This document shows, piece after piece, positions 27,194-36,289 of a DNA stretch of 64,000 bases (position 1 is its first letter; each line of letters starts with the position of its first letter). The notes under the pieces were generated by a model. That model ran no database searches. It was not told where the DNA came from and saw nothing but the letters and a program-made list of their open reading frames with translations. The translations under genes and the position numbers were made by a program. Source of the DNA: Terriglobia bacterium (lineage in GTDB: Bacteria; Acidobacteriota; Terriglobia; Terriglobales; Acidobacteriaceae); the NCBI GenBank assembly GCA_020073395.1, contig JAIQFF010000002.1, forward strand, positions 1 through 64,000. The letters are read 5' to 3'.

Positions 27194-29155
27194 ATGAAAT
27201 CTTTCTGGAAAAATACAGCTCTCATACTGGTGCCGCTGTTAAGCCTGGCGGGGACCGCGTTGGCACAAGCCAGCTACAACCTGCTCTCACCGGACAAACG
27301 GCTCGAGGTGAGAATTCGCACTGGCGAACGCTTTCAGTATGACGTCCTGTTCAAGGGAACAGCGCTGCTGCAGAATTCCAGTTTCTCCATCGACATTGAT
27401 CACACTACGCTGGGCCTGCAACCCAAGGTCAAGACAACCAAGGAGCGCAGCTACGACGGCATTCTCGAACCGCCGGTGCGGCAGAAATTCGCCAAAGTAC
27501 GGGAGAACTACAACGAACTTCGCCTGACCATGGACGGCAATTACGCCGTCGTATTCCGCGCCTATAACGAAGGCGTGGCTTATCGTCTGGAAACATCTTT
27601 GCCACAAGCCGAAGTAAAAGTTTACGGCGAGGAATCCAGCTTCAATTTCGCGGGCGATTACCGGGTTTACTATCCTCAAGAGGAAAGCTTCTTTTCGCAC
27701 AACGAACGGCATTACCTGCCGGTGAATCTGAACACCATCGCGCCCAGCGCGATTGCCAGCCTGCCCGCGGTGGTCGAAGCCGCAAATGGGGTTAAAGTGG
27801 CGGTCGCGGAAGCCGATATCGAAGACTATCCCGGGCTCTGGCTGCGCGGCACCAGCAACAACGGGCTGGCGGCCACCTTCCCGCCGTATCCGCTGAAAGA
27901 AACATTGGAGAAGGACCGCGATTTCAAGGTCACCCAGGCGGCCGACTACATCGCCGTGACCCGCGGCACTCGGAGCTATCCCTGGCGGCTGTTGGGAATT
28001 GCGGAAAAAGATGGTGACCTGATCACCAATCAACTGGTCTGGCTGCTGGCCAAACCGTCGCAGGTCCAGGACACCTCATGGATCAAGCCCGGCAAGGTGG
28101 CCTGGGACTGGTGGAACGCGCTCAACATCGATGGCGTGGATTTCAAGTCCGGCGTCAATACCCAGACCTACAAGTACTTCATTGATTTCGCCGCCAAGTA
28201 CGGCATTCCTTACATCATCCTCGACGAGGGCTGGTACAAACTCGGCAATGTGCTCGAAGTCGTGCCCGAAGTGAATATGGAAGAGCTGTCGGCATACGCC
28301 AAACAGAAAAATGTCGGCATCATCCTATGGATGGTCTGGAAGACGTTAGATGACCAGTTCGACCCGGCCTTCGACGAATTCCAGAAATGGGGCGTCAAGG
28401 GCCTCAAGATCGATTTCATGCAGCGCGACGACCAGAAGCTGATCAATTTTTATTTCAAGACCTCCCGCGAGGCGGCCAAGCGCCACATGCTGGTTGATTT
28501 TCACGGTGGACAGAGTCAGATCACCATGACCCGCACCTGGCCCAACATGATCAGCGGCGAGGGCGTACGCGGCCTGGAGTGGAGCAAGTGGAGCGCTGAA
28601 ACCGAACCCCAGCACAACATCACCCTACCTTTCACCCGCATGTTTCTGGGACCGATGGATTTCACTCCCGGAGCCATGCTGAACGCAACGAAAAAGGACT
28701 TCGCTCCCATCTTCGACCGTCCCATGAGCCTGGGCACGCGCTGCCACCAGTTGGGAATGTACGTGGTGTTTGAAAGCCCGCTGCAGATGCTATCCGATAG
28801 TCCATCGAACTACTTACGCGAGCCGGAGATAATGGAGTTCCTGGCGCCCGTCCCGTCGGTCTGGGACGACACGAAAGTGCTCGACGCTCGCATGGCGGAG
28901 TATGCATTAGTCGCTCGTAGAAGCGGCAAGGATTGGTATGTCGGCGCGATGACCAACTGGACTGCCCGCGACCTGGAAGTGGACTTCTCCTTTCTGCCCG
29001 CCGGAATTTTCTGGCTGGAAGCGTACCAGGACGGCGTCAACGCCGATCGCGTGGCCAGTGACTACAAGAAGACCAGGACCCAGGTTACGCGCGACACCAA
29101 ACTGAAAATATCCCTCGCTCCCGGGGGAGGCTGGGCAGGAAGGATTCATCAATAG
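27194..29155 (+). CDS. Secreted GH97 alpha-glycosidase
   Basis: This 653-residue protein has a signal peptide (about 24 residues, ending ALAQ) and the GH97 layout: an N-terminal beta-sandwich, a central barrel and a C-terminal beta domain. Barrel motifs include VAWDWWNALN, IILDEGWYK, GLKIDFMQRDDQ and MLVDFHGGQ. GH97 members are inverting glucosidases with a Glu base or retaining alpha-galactosidase-like enzymes with an Asp nucleophile. The KIDFM aspartate and the absence of a Glu in VDFHGG favour the retaining type, which is an inference. Confidence 0.85.
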   Translation: MKSFWKNTALILVPLLSLAGTALAQASYNLLSPDKRLEVRIRTGERFQYDVLFKGTALLQNSSFSIDIDHTTLGLQPKVKTTKERSYDGILEPPVRQKFAKVRENYNELRLTMDGNYAVVFRAYNEGVAYRLETSLPQAEVKVYGEESSFNFAGDYRVYYPQEESFFSHNERHYLPVNLNTIAPSAIASLPAVVEAANGVKVAVAEADIEDYPGLWLRGTSNNGLAATFPPYPLKETLEKDRDFKVTQAADYIAVTRGTRSYPWRLLGIAEKDGDLITNQLVWLLAKPSQVQDTSWIKPGKVAWDWWNALNIDGVDFKSGVNTQTYKYFIDFAAKYGIPYIILDEGWYKLGNVLEVVPEVNMEELSAYAKQKNVGIILWMVWKTLDDQFDPAFDEFQKWGVKGLKIDFMQRDDQKLINFYFKTSREAAKRHMLVDFHGGQSQITMTRTWPNMISGEGVRGLEWSKWSAETEPQHNITLPFTRMFLGPMDFTPGAMLNATKKDFAPIFDRPMSLGTRCHQLGMYVVFESPLQMLSDSPSNYLREPEIMEFLAPVPSVWDDTKVLDARMAEYALVARRSGKDWYVGAMTNWTARDLEVDFSFLPAGIFWLEAYQDGVNADRVASDYKKTRTQVTRDTKLKISLAPGGGWAGRIHQ

Positions 29156-29160
29156 CCTGC

Positions 29161-29182
29161 GGTCATCCTGAGCGAAGAGGAC
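29161..29182. repeat. Family B repeat arm (GTCATCCTGAGCGAAG)
   Basis: A single arm of the TCATCCTGAGCGAAG-type dispersed element lies directly after the GH97 stop codon. Fuller copies occur at 45362 and 56638. Confidence 0.5.
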
Positions 29183-29358
29183 GGCTTCCCAAGGATGGAG
29201 GACGGGCGTCCTCCCACTTAGCGTATCCCATCTTCTTAGTCATTAACCTACGTGGAGATGTTCCCCCCGCTACAGTAATGCCCTGATTGTTCCAGAACTG
29301 TCGCGCCTGTAACGTTGTCCAGCGAACAAGCTGTAACAAATTACGAGGGAGGACTTCC

Positions 29359-29511
29359 ATGGGAACTATCTTGATCGTGATTCTGGTGCTGTTATTGCTC
29401 GGCGCCCTTCCGACGTGGCCCTACAGCAGCAGTTGGGGATATTTCCCCAGCGGCGGACTGGGACTGGTTTTGCTCATCGTAGTCATTCTGGCGCTTACGG
29501 GCAGGGTCTGA
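29359..29511 (+). CDS. Small DUF3309-type membrane protein
   Basis: This 50-residue protein has two hydrophobic segments (residues 3-18 and 31-47) separated by LPTWPYSSSWGYFPSGG, the signature of the DUF3309 family of tiny membrane proteins. The ATG at 29359 follows GAGGGAGGA at good spacing; an in-frame start further upstream is less likely. The function of the family is unknown; stress-related expression has been suggested for relatives. Confidence 0.75.
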   Translation: MGTILIVILVLLLLGALPTWPYSSSWGYFPSGGLGLVLLIVVILALTGRV

Positions 29512-29520
29512 CGGGCGAGT

Positions 29521-30009
29521 TTATTTCTCGCTCTCTTTGGAGTGGTACTCGAACAGGCGCTTGGTCAAAATCACCAGCGCAAGAATCTGGGTCCATTCCG
29601 AGACTACGTTTCCGACCACCTGTCCCCATTTCGATTCTGGGTCGGCGTGCTTATAGACGGCGACCCAGCAAACACCGGTGGCCAACAGGAACAGGGTCAA
29701 CGAGTGATCCGTTATGGCTTCCCAGAAGGGACCCCGCAAGTTCAGGGGAGGCTTTCTGCTTTCAGCGGAGCCTCGTTCATAGAGATACTTGGTAGCGAAC
29801 ACGGTCACGACAACTCCCGACCAGTCGGCAATGGCGTTTCCAAAAAATGACCCCCAATGGGTCTCAGGATTAGACCTAGAATAGAGGACGATCCAGAGGA
29901 TCAGGACGCCAACGTAGGCGATACTCAGAGAGTGCTGCGCCAGAAATCCTTTCCTGCGAGACTTGGTCTTCCTGGCCTCTTGCCCGGTATCGCGTTTTTC
30001 CTGCGCCAC
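29521..30009 (-). CDS. Conserved inner-membrane protein of unknown function
   Basis: This 162-residue protein has a basic N-terminus (residues 1-25) and about four hydrophobic segments in two similar halves. Each half holds a repeat of the type NPETHWGSFFGNAIADWSGV and DPESKWGQVVGNVVSEWTQI, so it arose by internal duplication. I do not recognise the family. It is convergent with the DUF3309 gene (9-bp gap). Confidence 0.65.
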   Translation of the reverse strand: MAQEKRDTGQEARKTKSRRKGFLAQHSLSIAYVGVLILWIVLYSRSNPETHWGSFFGNAIADWSGVVVTVFATKYLYERGSAESRKPPLNLRGPFWEAITDHSLTLFLLATGVCWVAVYKHADPESKWGQVVGNVVSEWTQILALVILTKRLFEYHSKESEK

Positions 30010-30063
30010 GGAAACCAGTTTAAACCTTATTCCCGCGTCATTATTTCCGACACATTGTTCAAC

Positions 30064-30092
30064 GTGTCATCCTGAGCGAGTCGAGGGACCCT
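30064..30092. repeat. Family B repeat arm (GTCATCCTGAGCGAGTCGAGG)
   Basis: This single arm of the TCATCCTGAGCGA-type element lies in the spacer between two small membrane-protein genes. Confidence 0.5.
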
Positions 30093-30128
30093 GCCATTTG
30101 AAATAATTCTCGTTCGAGGGAATTTTAA

Positions 30129-30434
30129 TTACAGACTCCGCGGCCCTTGCTCGCTGGGCGACCTCTTGCCGCGAAACCACAACCCGAGATAAACAAGAAG
30201 CGCAATCAGCGCGAATACGAACACGAAGTGGACAATTGTCACGATCGCGATATCGGGGGGATGGTGCTCGACCCATTCCCACCATGTCAGTACAGCTGAT
30301 CCCACGAGGGCAAGCAGGAGTTTCCGCGTCGCCCATAAGCCTGGCCAGAATCCCGTGCCCGCGGTGGGGGCGGTGTCCCACAGCATATGGTCGAAAATCC
30401 AGCGAGTGATTTTCCGATAAGTCGGGACCGACAT
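30129..30434 (-). CDS. Small membrane protein of unknown function
   Basis: From the ATG at 30434 this is a 101-residue protein with two hydrophobic segments (about residues 37-52 and 62-85) and a basic C-terminus. A longer in-frame start at 30497 exists but begins with sequence unlike a membrane protein. It lies downstream of the FecR/DUF6600 gene on the same strand. I recognise no family. Confidence 0.55.
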   Translation of the reverse strand: MSVPTYRKITRWIFDHMLWDTAPTAGTGFWPGLWATRKLLLALVGSAVLTWWEWVEHHPPDIAIVTIVHFVFVFALIALLVYLGLWFRGKRSPSEQGPRSL

Positions 30435-30512
30435 GGCGGGAGCGTAGCACAAACGCGCAACGGCATCCAGCGGGATGCCGTTGCTCCATCGGGCCAAAAA
30501 TGAACGCCTGCT

Positions 30513-32798
30513 TTAGCGCCGGCCTCCGCCGCCGTGCGAGCCGTTGCCGTGCGGACCGCCGCCGCCCGATCCACCTCGATTTCCGCCACCACCACCGCCG
30601 CCATGGGATGGAGCTGACATGCGCGGTGCGCCTCCCTCACCCCCACGCGGCATCACAATCGGCTGCCTCATTTCCAGAGGAGGCCGGGAGTAACTGCGGG
30701 GGGCTTGCTGCCCCATGCCGCGTCCACCAACTGATCCCATCTGGGGACGCGACATCTCGTAACGCGCCGGGGAATCCGCTCCGCGCCCGCCGTTCATACC
30801 GCCTCCGTTGTTCATGCCATAGGGAGAACCTCCGGACTGCGGTGTGAAATGCCGCCAGTCTCCACCGTTAGTCGAAGCCTCAGGCCGCGGCGAGTTTCCC
30901 GGTCGCGGAACATTGGACATCCTTGATGGCGACGACCGTTCGGCGGGACGACTCATGCCTCCTGGCTGCTGCGCCGGAGCCGAATTGGAAAATCTCCGCC
31001 ACCCGGAGCCGTCGGAAATCGCAGGCCGCGCCGCTCCGCCATTACTTGTACTTGCGGGAGAGGACATCGTCCCCCGAGCTCCGCCCTGAGTCGGTCCCTG
31101 ATTCTGACCTTGCGACCGGTTTTGCGCAGGGCCCGAGCCGAAGCGCTGGAAGCCCTGGTTGTCCCGGGAGCTCGCGCCCCGTTCAGACTGCTGCATGCCA
31201 GGAGGGTTAGTACGGACTCCGGGCGTGGGCCTTGCGATCGAGCCGCGCCCGGTGCTGTTCGCGGAATTCTGGTTGGGTCCGTCGCTCCTCGAGAAGGTCC
31301 GATCCGCGCCGCTACGCTGGATCGACTGCCGCATTTGCGAGACTTCGTTATCGAACGATCGCGGCGCGGCTGCCGGCCGCGATTTCGAGAAGAATCGCTG
31401 TTGTTCCCTGCCGCGCGGTATCGTCGATGCCGCCGCCGGCCGGTTGCTTACCGACAGTGCCGCACGCGTCGGGACCACGGGAAGATTTCCCTCGATCCGG
31501 CGCCCGCTACGAAAGGCTTCGCCGTTCACCGCCACCGCAGCGGATCGTCCCGTGCCGAAGTGCCCTGTCGGAACCGTCGAGATGCCCTCACGCACTCTCT
31601 GGTTCATCGTGGCCAGCCGCAAGTTGGAATAGAGGCCGCCCCGACGAAGAGGAGCGATGCCACCAAATCCGCGGTTGTTGTAGATATTGATGTTGGTGAC
31701 GTTGACTACGTTGTAGTGCGAGCGGTAACGGCCATACCAGGGATAGAACGTGTCGCACGGCCCGATCGGCAGCCAGCCCACCGAACCGAATCCGAATCCA
31801 ACCCCCACCCCTCCGCCAAAACCAAAGAAGGAGACGTACGCGGGCGCCCACACCGGACGGTAGCGCGGATATCCGTAGGCCGGACCCGGCCACCACACCC
31901 ACGAACTGTTGTAAACGAACCAGCGCCCGTAGTGATAAGGCGCCCAGCCCCAGGGTTCATACGAAACCCAGGTCCAGCCCCAGCCCGGCTCCCACACCCA
32001 GCGTCCGCTGCGATAGGGCGCCCACCCCGGGCCCGCCGCCGGCGCCCACACCGGACCGTAGTCCGGCACCGTCACCCAGCGGCCATAAGCGTCAAGGTCT
32101 TCCGAGCCTACGTAGTAGCGATTGGTATTTCTCCACGACTCGGCGTCGAGAATCTTGTGATCGCGGTCGTTGTTCCACGAATCCCAACTGTCTTTGGCGG
32201 GCGCATCGGCCAGCTTGTACTGCGTGTCGTCTCCCACGCCGCGCACAATGGCCATCTGGCCCTGTTCCACTTGGGTACTGCCCTGGGGCGTCGAAATCTG
32301 CGCCGAGCCCTTGCGGACAATTACCGAGGTCTCGCCTTCCGCATTCGCTTCGATCCGATAAACACCTTCCCTCTGATCGGGACGGATGGCGACGTTTGCG
32401 GTATCAATCTCCACCGCGGCTTCGCTGCCTTTGAAAACCGAATAGTCGATCAGTCCGCGATCGACCTGTATCTGGATTTGCGTTCGCGAGAGGCCTGCAA
32501 TGCCGGCCAAGGTGTTGTCGCCCAGGCGCACGATGTTCCCGTGGTCAAGCTGCACTTCAGCCCGCGAGTTGGCGCCGGTGGAGAGCTTGTCGCTGCTCAC
32601 AATGGGCTGGTTCAACACCACCGTCGCCCAATCCCCGGAATCACCGCGCTGCGTGGAAACGTCTCCGTGGATCAGACTGATGCGCGCTACGCTGGAGCGA
32701 ACCTCAGATTGCTCCTCAGTACGTTGTTCCTGTGCCATGGTCATTGCACACAGGCCTAGAATCAGCGCTCCAACCATCAATGCCAATCGGTTTTTCAT
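30513..32798 (-). CDS. Secreted FecR-domain / DUF6600 protein with Gly-rich tail
   Basis: The start at 32798 has GAGAGGTGG just upstream and gives a signal peptide (MKNRLALMVGALILGLCAM). Order of parts in about 761 residues: a FecR-like domain (residues 35-180, with a GDVSTQRGDSGDW start), a Trp/Tyr-rich DUF6600 region with repeats such as WVWEPGWGWTWVSYEPWGWA, a long disordered Ser/Arg/Gln part, and a Gly-rich end with GGGGGGN. Such proteins are exported and common in Acidobacteria. The role is unknown; FecR-domain signalling is possible. Confidence 0.8.
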   Translation of the reverse strand: MKNRLALMVGALILGLCAMTMAQEQRTEEQSEVRSSVARISLIHGDVSTQRGDSGDWATVVLNQPIVSSDKLSTGANSRAEVQLDHGNIVRLGDNTLAGIAGLSRTQIQIQVDRGLIDYSVFKGSEAAVEIDTANVAIRPDQREGVYRIEANAEGETSVIVRKGSAQISTPQGSTQVEQGQMAIVRGVGDDTQYKLADAPAKDSWDSWNNDRDHKILDAESWRNTNRYYVGSEDLDAYGRWVTVPDYGPVWAPAAGPGWAPYRSGRWVWEPGWGWTWVSYEPWGWAPYHYGRWFVYNSSWVWWPGPAYGYPRYRPVWAPAYVSFFGFGGGVGVGFGFGSVGWLPIGPCDTFYPWYGRYRSHYNVVNVTNINIYNNRGFGGIAPLRRGGLYSNLRLATMNQRVREGISTVPTGHFGTGRSAAVAVNGEAFRSGRRIEGNLPVVPTRAALSVSNRPAAASTIPRGREQQRFFSKSRPAAAPRSFDNEVSQMRQSIQRSGADRTFSRSDGPNQNSANSTGRGSIARPTPGVRTNPPGMQQSERGASSRDNQGFQRFGSGPAQNRSQGQNQGPTQGGARGTMSSPASTSNGGAARPAISDGSGWRRFSNSAPAQQPGGMSRPAERSSPSRMSNVPRPGNSPRPEASTNGGDWRHFTPQSGGSPYGMNNGGGMNGGRGADSPARYEMSRPQMGSVGGRGMGQQAPRSYSRPPLEMRQPIVMPRGGEGGAPRMSAPSHGGGGGGGNRGGSGGGGPHGNGSHGGGGRR

Positions 32799-32835
32799 GG
32801 CCCCACCTCTCGCGAGAAAGAACTCGCGCATGATT

Positions 32836-32851
32836 GACAATGCATGTGCCA
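32836..32851 (-). promoter_or_regulatory. Possible sigma-54 promoter of the FecR/DUF6600 gene
   Basis: On the minus strand TGGCACATGCATTGTC has the -24 TGGCAC and the -12 TTG with the correct 10-nt spacing between GG and G. The usual C after that G is T. It would start RNA about 28 nt before the chosen ATG. An NtrC-type activator gene lies about 2 kb away. This is one imperfect match, so it is tentative. Confidence 0.4.
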
Positions 32852-33128
32852 TGCCAAACCGGCTCCGGAGGTGTCAAATAAGTCTTTCTTTTTCAACAAT
32901 CTAGGTGAATTACAAATGACGGTGAATGGGGGAGGGGAGCGCCCCTGGCCGGGCTCAGCCAGAAGTGGTGGTTTTCAGCCACCAGAAGCCATCCGAAGCC
33001 CGACATCGTGGGCCAGATCCTGGCCCTGAACCAGCATGAGGGCCCGCGTCGCGGAAGAGTGGCCCTTCCAGGGCCGCTTTCTGTTCCCCAAGAGTCAAAA
33101 CGTGTGGGGCTATTGCTCCAACGACCAA
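32852..33128. other. Intergenic region without a gene
   Basis: Apart from the promoter region of the FecR/DUF6600 gene, I see only GC-rich short repeats (GGTGGTTTTCAGCCACC-type hairpin near 32970 and GGCCCTTCCAGGGCC near 33062). No coding frame is convincing. Confidence 0.4.
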
Positions 33129-33944
33129 CTAGAAGTTGACCTTGATCGCCAGTTGCACCTCGCGCGGCCCCACCGACGTATAGCTGATCTGTCCAAAGCT
33201 GGGGTCATCCACGGAAGTGTCCGGGGTGCCAAATACCGGATGATTGAAGGCATTCTGCGCTTCAATGCGGAACTCCAGATTCATCTCTTCGCGCACACGG
33301 GCCAGCGAGAACTGCTTGCCCAGAGACAGATTGCTGGTAAACGTCCGCGGCGTGCGGATGCTCCCCATGGCTCGCGGAGCATTGCCAAGGGTGAAATCGT
33401 CCGGACGCTGGAAGACGCCCGGATCGGCGAAGTATTGATCAACCCAATCCGGTCCATGATTGCGTTTGGGGGTTCCGACAACGTTCGGCCGCTGGCCGCC
33501 ATAAGTAGGCAATGAATTTCCATCCGCGACGCTAAACGTCAGCGGCCGCCCGTCAGCGATGCGCCATATCCCGCTGGTCTTCCAGCCGCCCACAATCGCC
33601 TCTAGCACGGGAGGCATGTTGCCGAGAAAAGCCCGGTGCCGCCCGAAGGGAAGATCGTAGCTGTAGCTAAACTGCACCACCTGCGGAATGTCAAAGGTAG
33701 ACAAGCTTCTTTCCAGCCACGGCTTGTTGGGATCCTGCAGGCTGGTGAAGCTGCCCAGCCAGGTCACGTTGTCGTCGGCCTGGGAAGAGTCGTCAATTGA
33801 CTTCGACCAGGTATAGGTCACCAGGAACTGCAAACCGTTAGAGTAGCGTTTTTCAGCGAGCAGTTGCAGTGCGTGATAGGTCGAATTAGCAATCAGTTGA
33901 ACGTCGTTGGCAACACCCGTGAACTGAGGGTACGGAAGCAGTCA
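33129..33944 (-). pseudogene. C-terminal fragment of an Oar-like TonB-dependent receptor
   Basis: The frame encodes the end of a large outer-membrane beta-barrel of the carboxypeptidase-regulatory-like/TonB receptor type: YPQFTG, TYHALQ, LVTYTWSKSIDDSS, DLPFGRHRAF, LEFRIEAQNAFNHP and a terminal aromatic (KVNF). Full-length members have roughly 1,000-1,200 residues; only about the last 270 remain. An in-frame TGA lies just upstream of the retained part (near 33945) and there is no start or signal peptide, so this is a truncated remnant. The break is about 30 bp from the next gene. Confidence 0.75.
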
Positions 33945-33973
33945 CGTTTCTCGCTTCGCAAACCGGAGACAAC

Positions 33974-34438
33974 ATGAAAACAAGATCGATCGTTCTGGCG
34001 ATTGTAGTGTGCTTTGTCGGATTATCTTTGAGTTTCGCTCAGAACCCGCACATGGGTACGTGGAAGCTCAACGAAGCCAAGTCGAAGATCCCCGCAGGGA
34101 TGATGAAGAACAGCACCGTCACGTACACCGAGGAGGGTGATAGCGTGAAGGTCACCACCGAGGGTACCAGCGGCGACGGCAGCGCCTTGCATACCGAGTG
34201 GACGGGCAAGTTCGATGGCAAAGACTATCCTCTGACCGGCGATCCCGCCGCGGACACACGGTCCTATACCAAAGTCGACGATCACACACTGACCTTAGAA
34301 AACAAGAAGGGTGGAAACGTCACAACCAGCGGGCGAATCGTGGTTTCCGCGGACGGCAAGACTCGCACCCTGACCGCATCAGGTAAGAATTCGGCGGGCA
34401 AGAAGGTCACCAGTAAAGCGCTCTACGACAAGCAGTAG
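33974..34438 (+). CDS. Small secreted protein of unknown function
   Basis: This 154-residue protein has a clear signal peptide (MKTRSIVLAIVVCFVGLSL, cleaved near SFAQ). The mature part is strand-rich: GTWKLNEAKSKIPAG at the start, and YTKVDDHTLTLENKKGG and ADGKTRTLTASGKNS later, the look of a lipocalin-like small beta-barrel found repeatedly in Acidobacteria. No function is known. CGGAGACAAC precedes the ATG. Confidence 0.75.
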   Translation: MKTRSIVLAIVVCFVGLSLSFAQNPHMGTWKLNEAKSKIPAGMMKNSTVTYTEEGDSVKVTTEGTSGDGSALHTEWTGKFDGKDYPLTGDPAADTRSYTKVDDHTLTLENKKGGNVTTSGRIVVSADGKTRTLTASGKNSAGKKVTSKALYDKQ

Positions 34439-34900
34439 TTGCATTTTTGACCCCGGTTCGATGTCCCCCGCATTCATGCTGTGGGACGTCGGGCTGGCGG
34501 AGTCTAGCCAGCAAGACGGGTACGAGCGAATCGGGCGGCCTGTAACTGTTGAAAGATCGCGTTACAGCAACAATCCGAGTCCACGGACTGCTCAAAGATG
34601 GGAGGTAGGTCGCTTGGGCTTTTCCCCAAAGGTCAAAAGGCGCCCATTTCCGCTCATCATTCAACTGAACTGAGCAGGATTTTCGGCGTTTTTCCGAACC
34701 CGAGTCATTCCGTCCGTGCTTCAGGTTCAATCGGCTAATTGAATGTGGTCGTCATGCCACCGCAGGTCGGCCTTTAGGCGCAGCGGCGCCACCGGAGCTG
34801 AAGCCCGACTCAGGTTCCCTCGCGACGCGGCGCTGAAGCGCCGCTCTTCCACGGTGCTGTTGAGGTCCGCTTAACGAGCTGCTCCAAAAGCGTCAATGCC
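34439..34900. other. Intergenic region without a gene
   Basis: This 462-bp stretch has no supportable reading frame. It holds short hairpins such as GCTGGCGGAGTCTAGCCAGC (near 34492) and GCGGCGCTGAAGCGCCGC (34838-34855). The latter lies near the 3-prime end of the NtrC-type gene and could punctuate that transcript. Confidence 0.45.
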
Positions 34901-36289
34901 CTATTCTTCATTCTCCTTTTCCCCCTCGTCGCCAATGCCAATTTTCGAGAGCCGATAACGCAGCGCGTTGCGCGAGAGCCCCAGCATGCGCGCGGCCTGG
35001 CTCTTGTTGCCATGAGCGCGGCGTAGAGCTTCCTGGATCATCTCGTCTTCCCACTGCTCCAGAGTCATACCCTCGGGAAGAAAACTGGACGAGAGATCAG
35101 CCGTCTTACCGGCCCGCGAGTCAATATGAATGTCGCCGGCTTCCAGTAGCGGACCCGAAGACAACGCCGACGCCCGCTCCAGGATGTTCTGCAGTTCGCG
35201 CACGTTCCCCGGCCAGTGATAGTCCATCAGCATCTTTAAAGCTTCCGGCGAAACGCCGCTGAGCTTCTTGCCAGAGTCCTGAGCAAAGCGTGAGAGAAAC
35301 AGGTTCACCAGCTCGGGAATATCCTCCTTGTGCTCGCGCAACGGAGGAATATCGATGGGCACAACATTCAGCCGGTAGTAGAGGTCCTCGCGAAAGGTGC
35401 CATCCTCGAGGGCCGCCCGCAAATCCCGATTGGTGGCCGCCACCAGCCGCACGTCCACTTTGATGGTCCTGGTGCCGCCTAGCCGCTCGAACTGGCGCTC
35501 CTGCAAAACCCGGAGCAGCTTCACCTGGATTGTGGGAGGAACATCGCCGATTTCATCGAGGAATAGGGTCCCTTTATCGGCGAGTTCGAACTTTCCGGGT
35601 TTGCTGCCGCTGGCGCCGGTAAAGGCGCCCTTTTCATAACCAAACAGTTCGCTCTCCAGAAGGTTCTCCGGAATGGCGGCGCTGTTGATCTTGATGAACG
35701 GTCCGGATGCCCGGCGTGATTTCTCGTGGATGGCGCGCGCCACCAGGTCTTTGCCCACGCCGCTTTCCCCACCCAGCAGCACGGTGGAGTTGGTGGGCGC
35801 CACCCGTTCCACCGTGGCCAGGACCTCCTGCATTTTCGCGCTGCGCGCCACCAGGTTGGGGTGCTGGTAACGCTGTTGCAGAGCCTCGCGCAGCGAACGG
35901 TTCTCCACCCGCAGGCGCTGCACATCCAGCTCCTTGTGCACCACCATGCGCATTTCGTCGAGAGAGAAGGGTTTGAGGACGTAATCGCTCGCCCCCGCTT
36001 TCATGGCCTCGACCGCGGTTTCGACTGTCCCGAACGCGGTCATGACAATTACCGGCAGCGCCGCCTGAAAGCGTTTTACGGCCTGCAGGAAATCCAGCCC
36101 ATTCATGCCCGGCAACTTGAGATCGGTGATCACCAGATCGACGGGACCGTTTTGCAGCAGCTTCAAACCTGTTTCCGCATCCTCGGCGGACACCGTTTGG
36201 AAACCGTCGTCTCCCAGATTGAGTTCCAGGAGACGGCGCATCTTTGCCTCGTCCTCGACAATTAGAATGGTCGCGTTCGGGATCGTCAT
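34901..36289 (-). CDS. NtrC-family sigma-54 response regulator
   Basis: This 462-residue regulator has three domains. A receiver carries the phospho-acceptor Asp near residue 56 (LVITDLKLPG). An AAA+ domain shows Walker A GESGVGKD, the sigma-54 contact loop GAFTGA and LFLDEIGD. A Fis-type helix-turn-helix lies at the C-terminus (SQAARMLGLSRNALRYRLSK). It activates sigma-54 promoters upon phosphorylation by the kinase encoded directly upstream (4-bp overlap). Targets are unknown; one candidate site is at 32836. Confidence 0.93.
   Translation of the reverse strand: MTIPNATILIVEDEAKMRRLLELNLGDDGFQTVSAEDAETGLKLLQNGPVDLVITDLKLPGMNGLDFLQAVKRFQAALPVIVMTAFGTVETAVEAMKAGASDYVLKPFSLDEMRMVVHKELDVQRLRVENRSLREALQQRYQHPNLVARSAKMQEVLATVERVAPTNSTVLLGGESGVGKDLVARAIHEKSRRASGPFIKINSAAIPENLLESELFGYEKGAFTGASGSKPGKFELADKGTLFLDEIGDVPPTIQVKLLRVLQERQFERLGGTRTIKVDVRLVAATNRDLRAALEDGTFREDLYYRLNVVPIDIPPLREHKEDIPELVNLFLSRFAQDSGKKLSGVSPEALKMLMDYHWPGNVRELQNILERASALSSGPLLEAGDIHIDSRAGKTADLSSSFLPEGMTLEQWEDEMIQEALRRAHGNKSQAARMLGLSRNALRYRLSKIGIGDEGEKENEE

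Noticed and set aside
31110-32759. 549-codon plus-strand frame opposite the FecR/DUF6600 gene
   Set aside because: Arg- and Pro-rich translation is typical of antisense reading of a Gly/Ser/Arg-rich gene; the minus-strand frame has a signal peptide and recognisable repeats.
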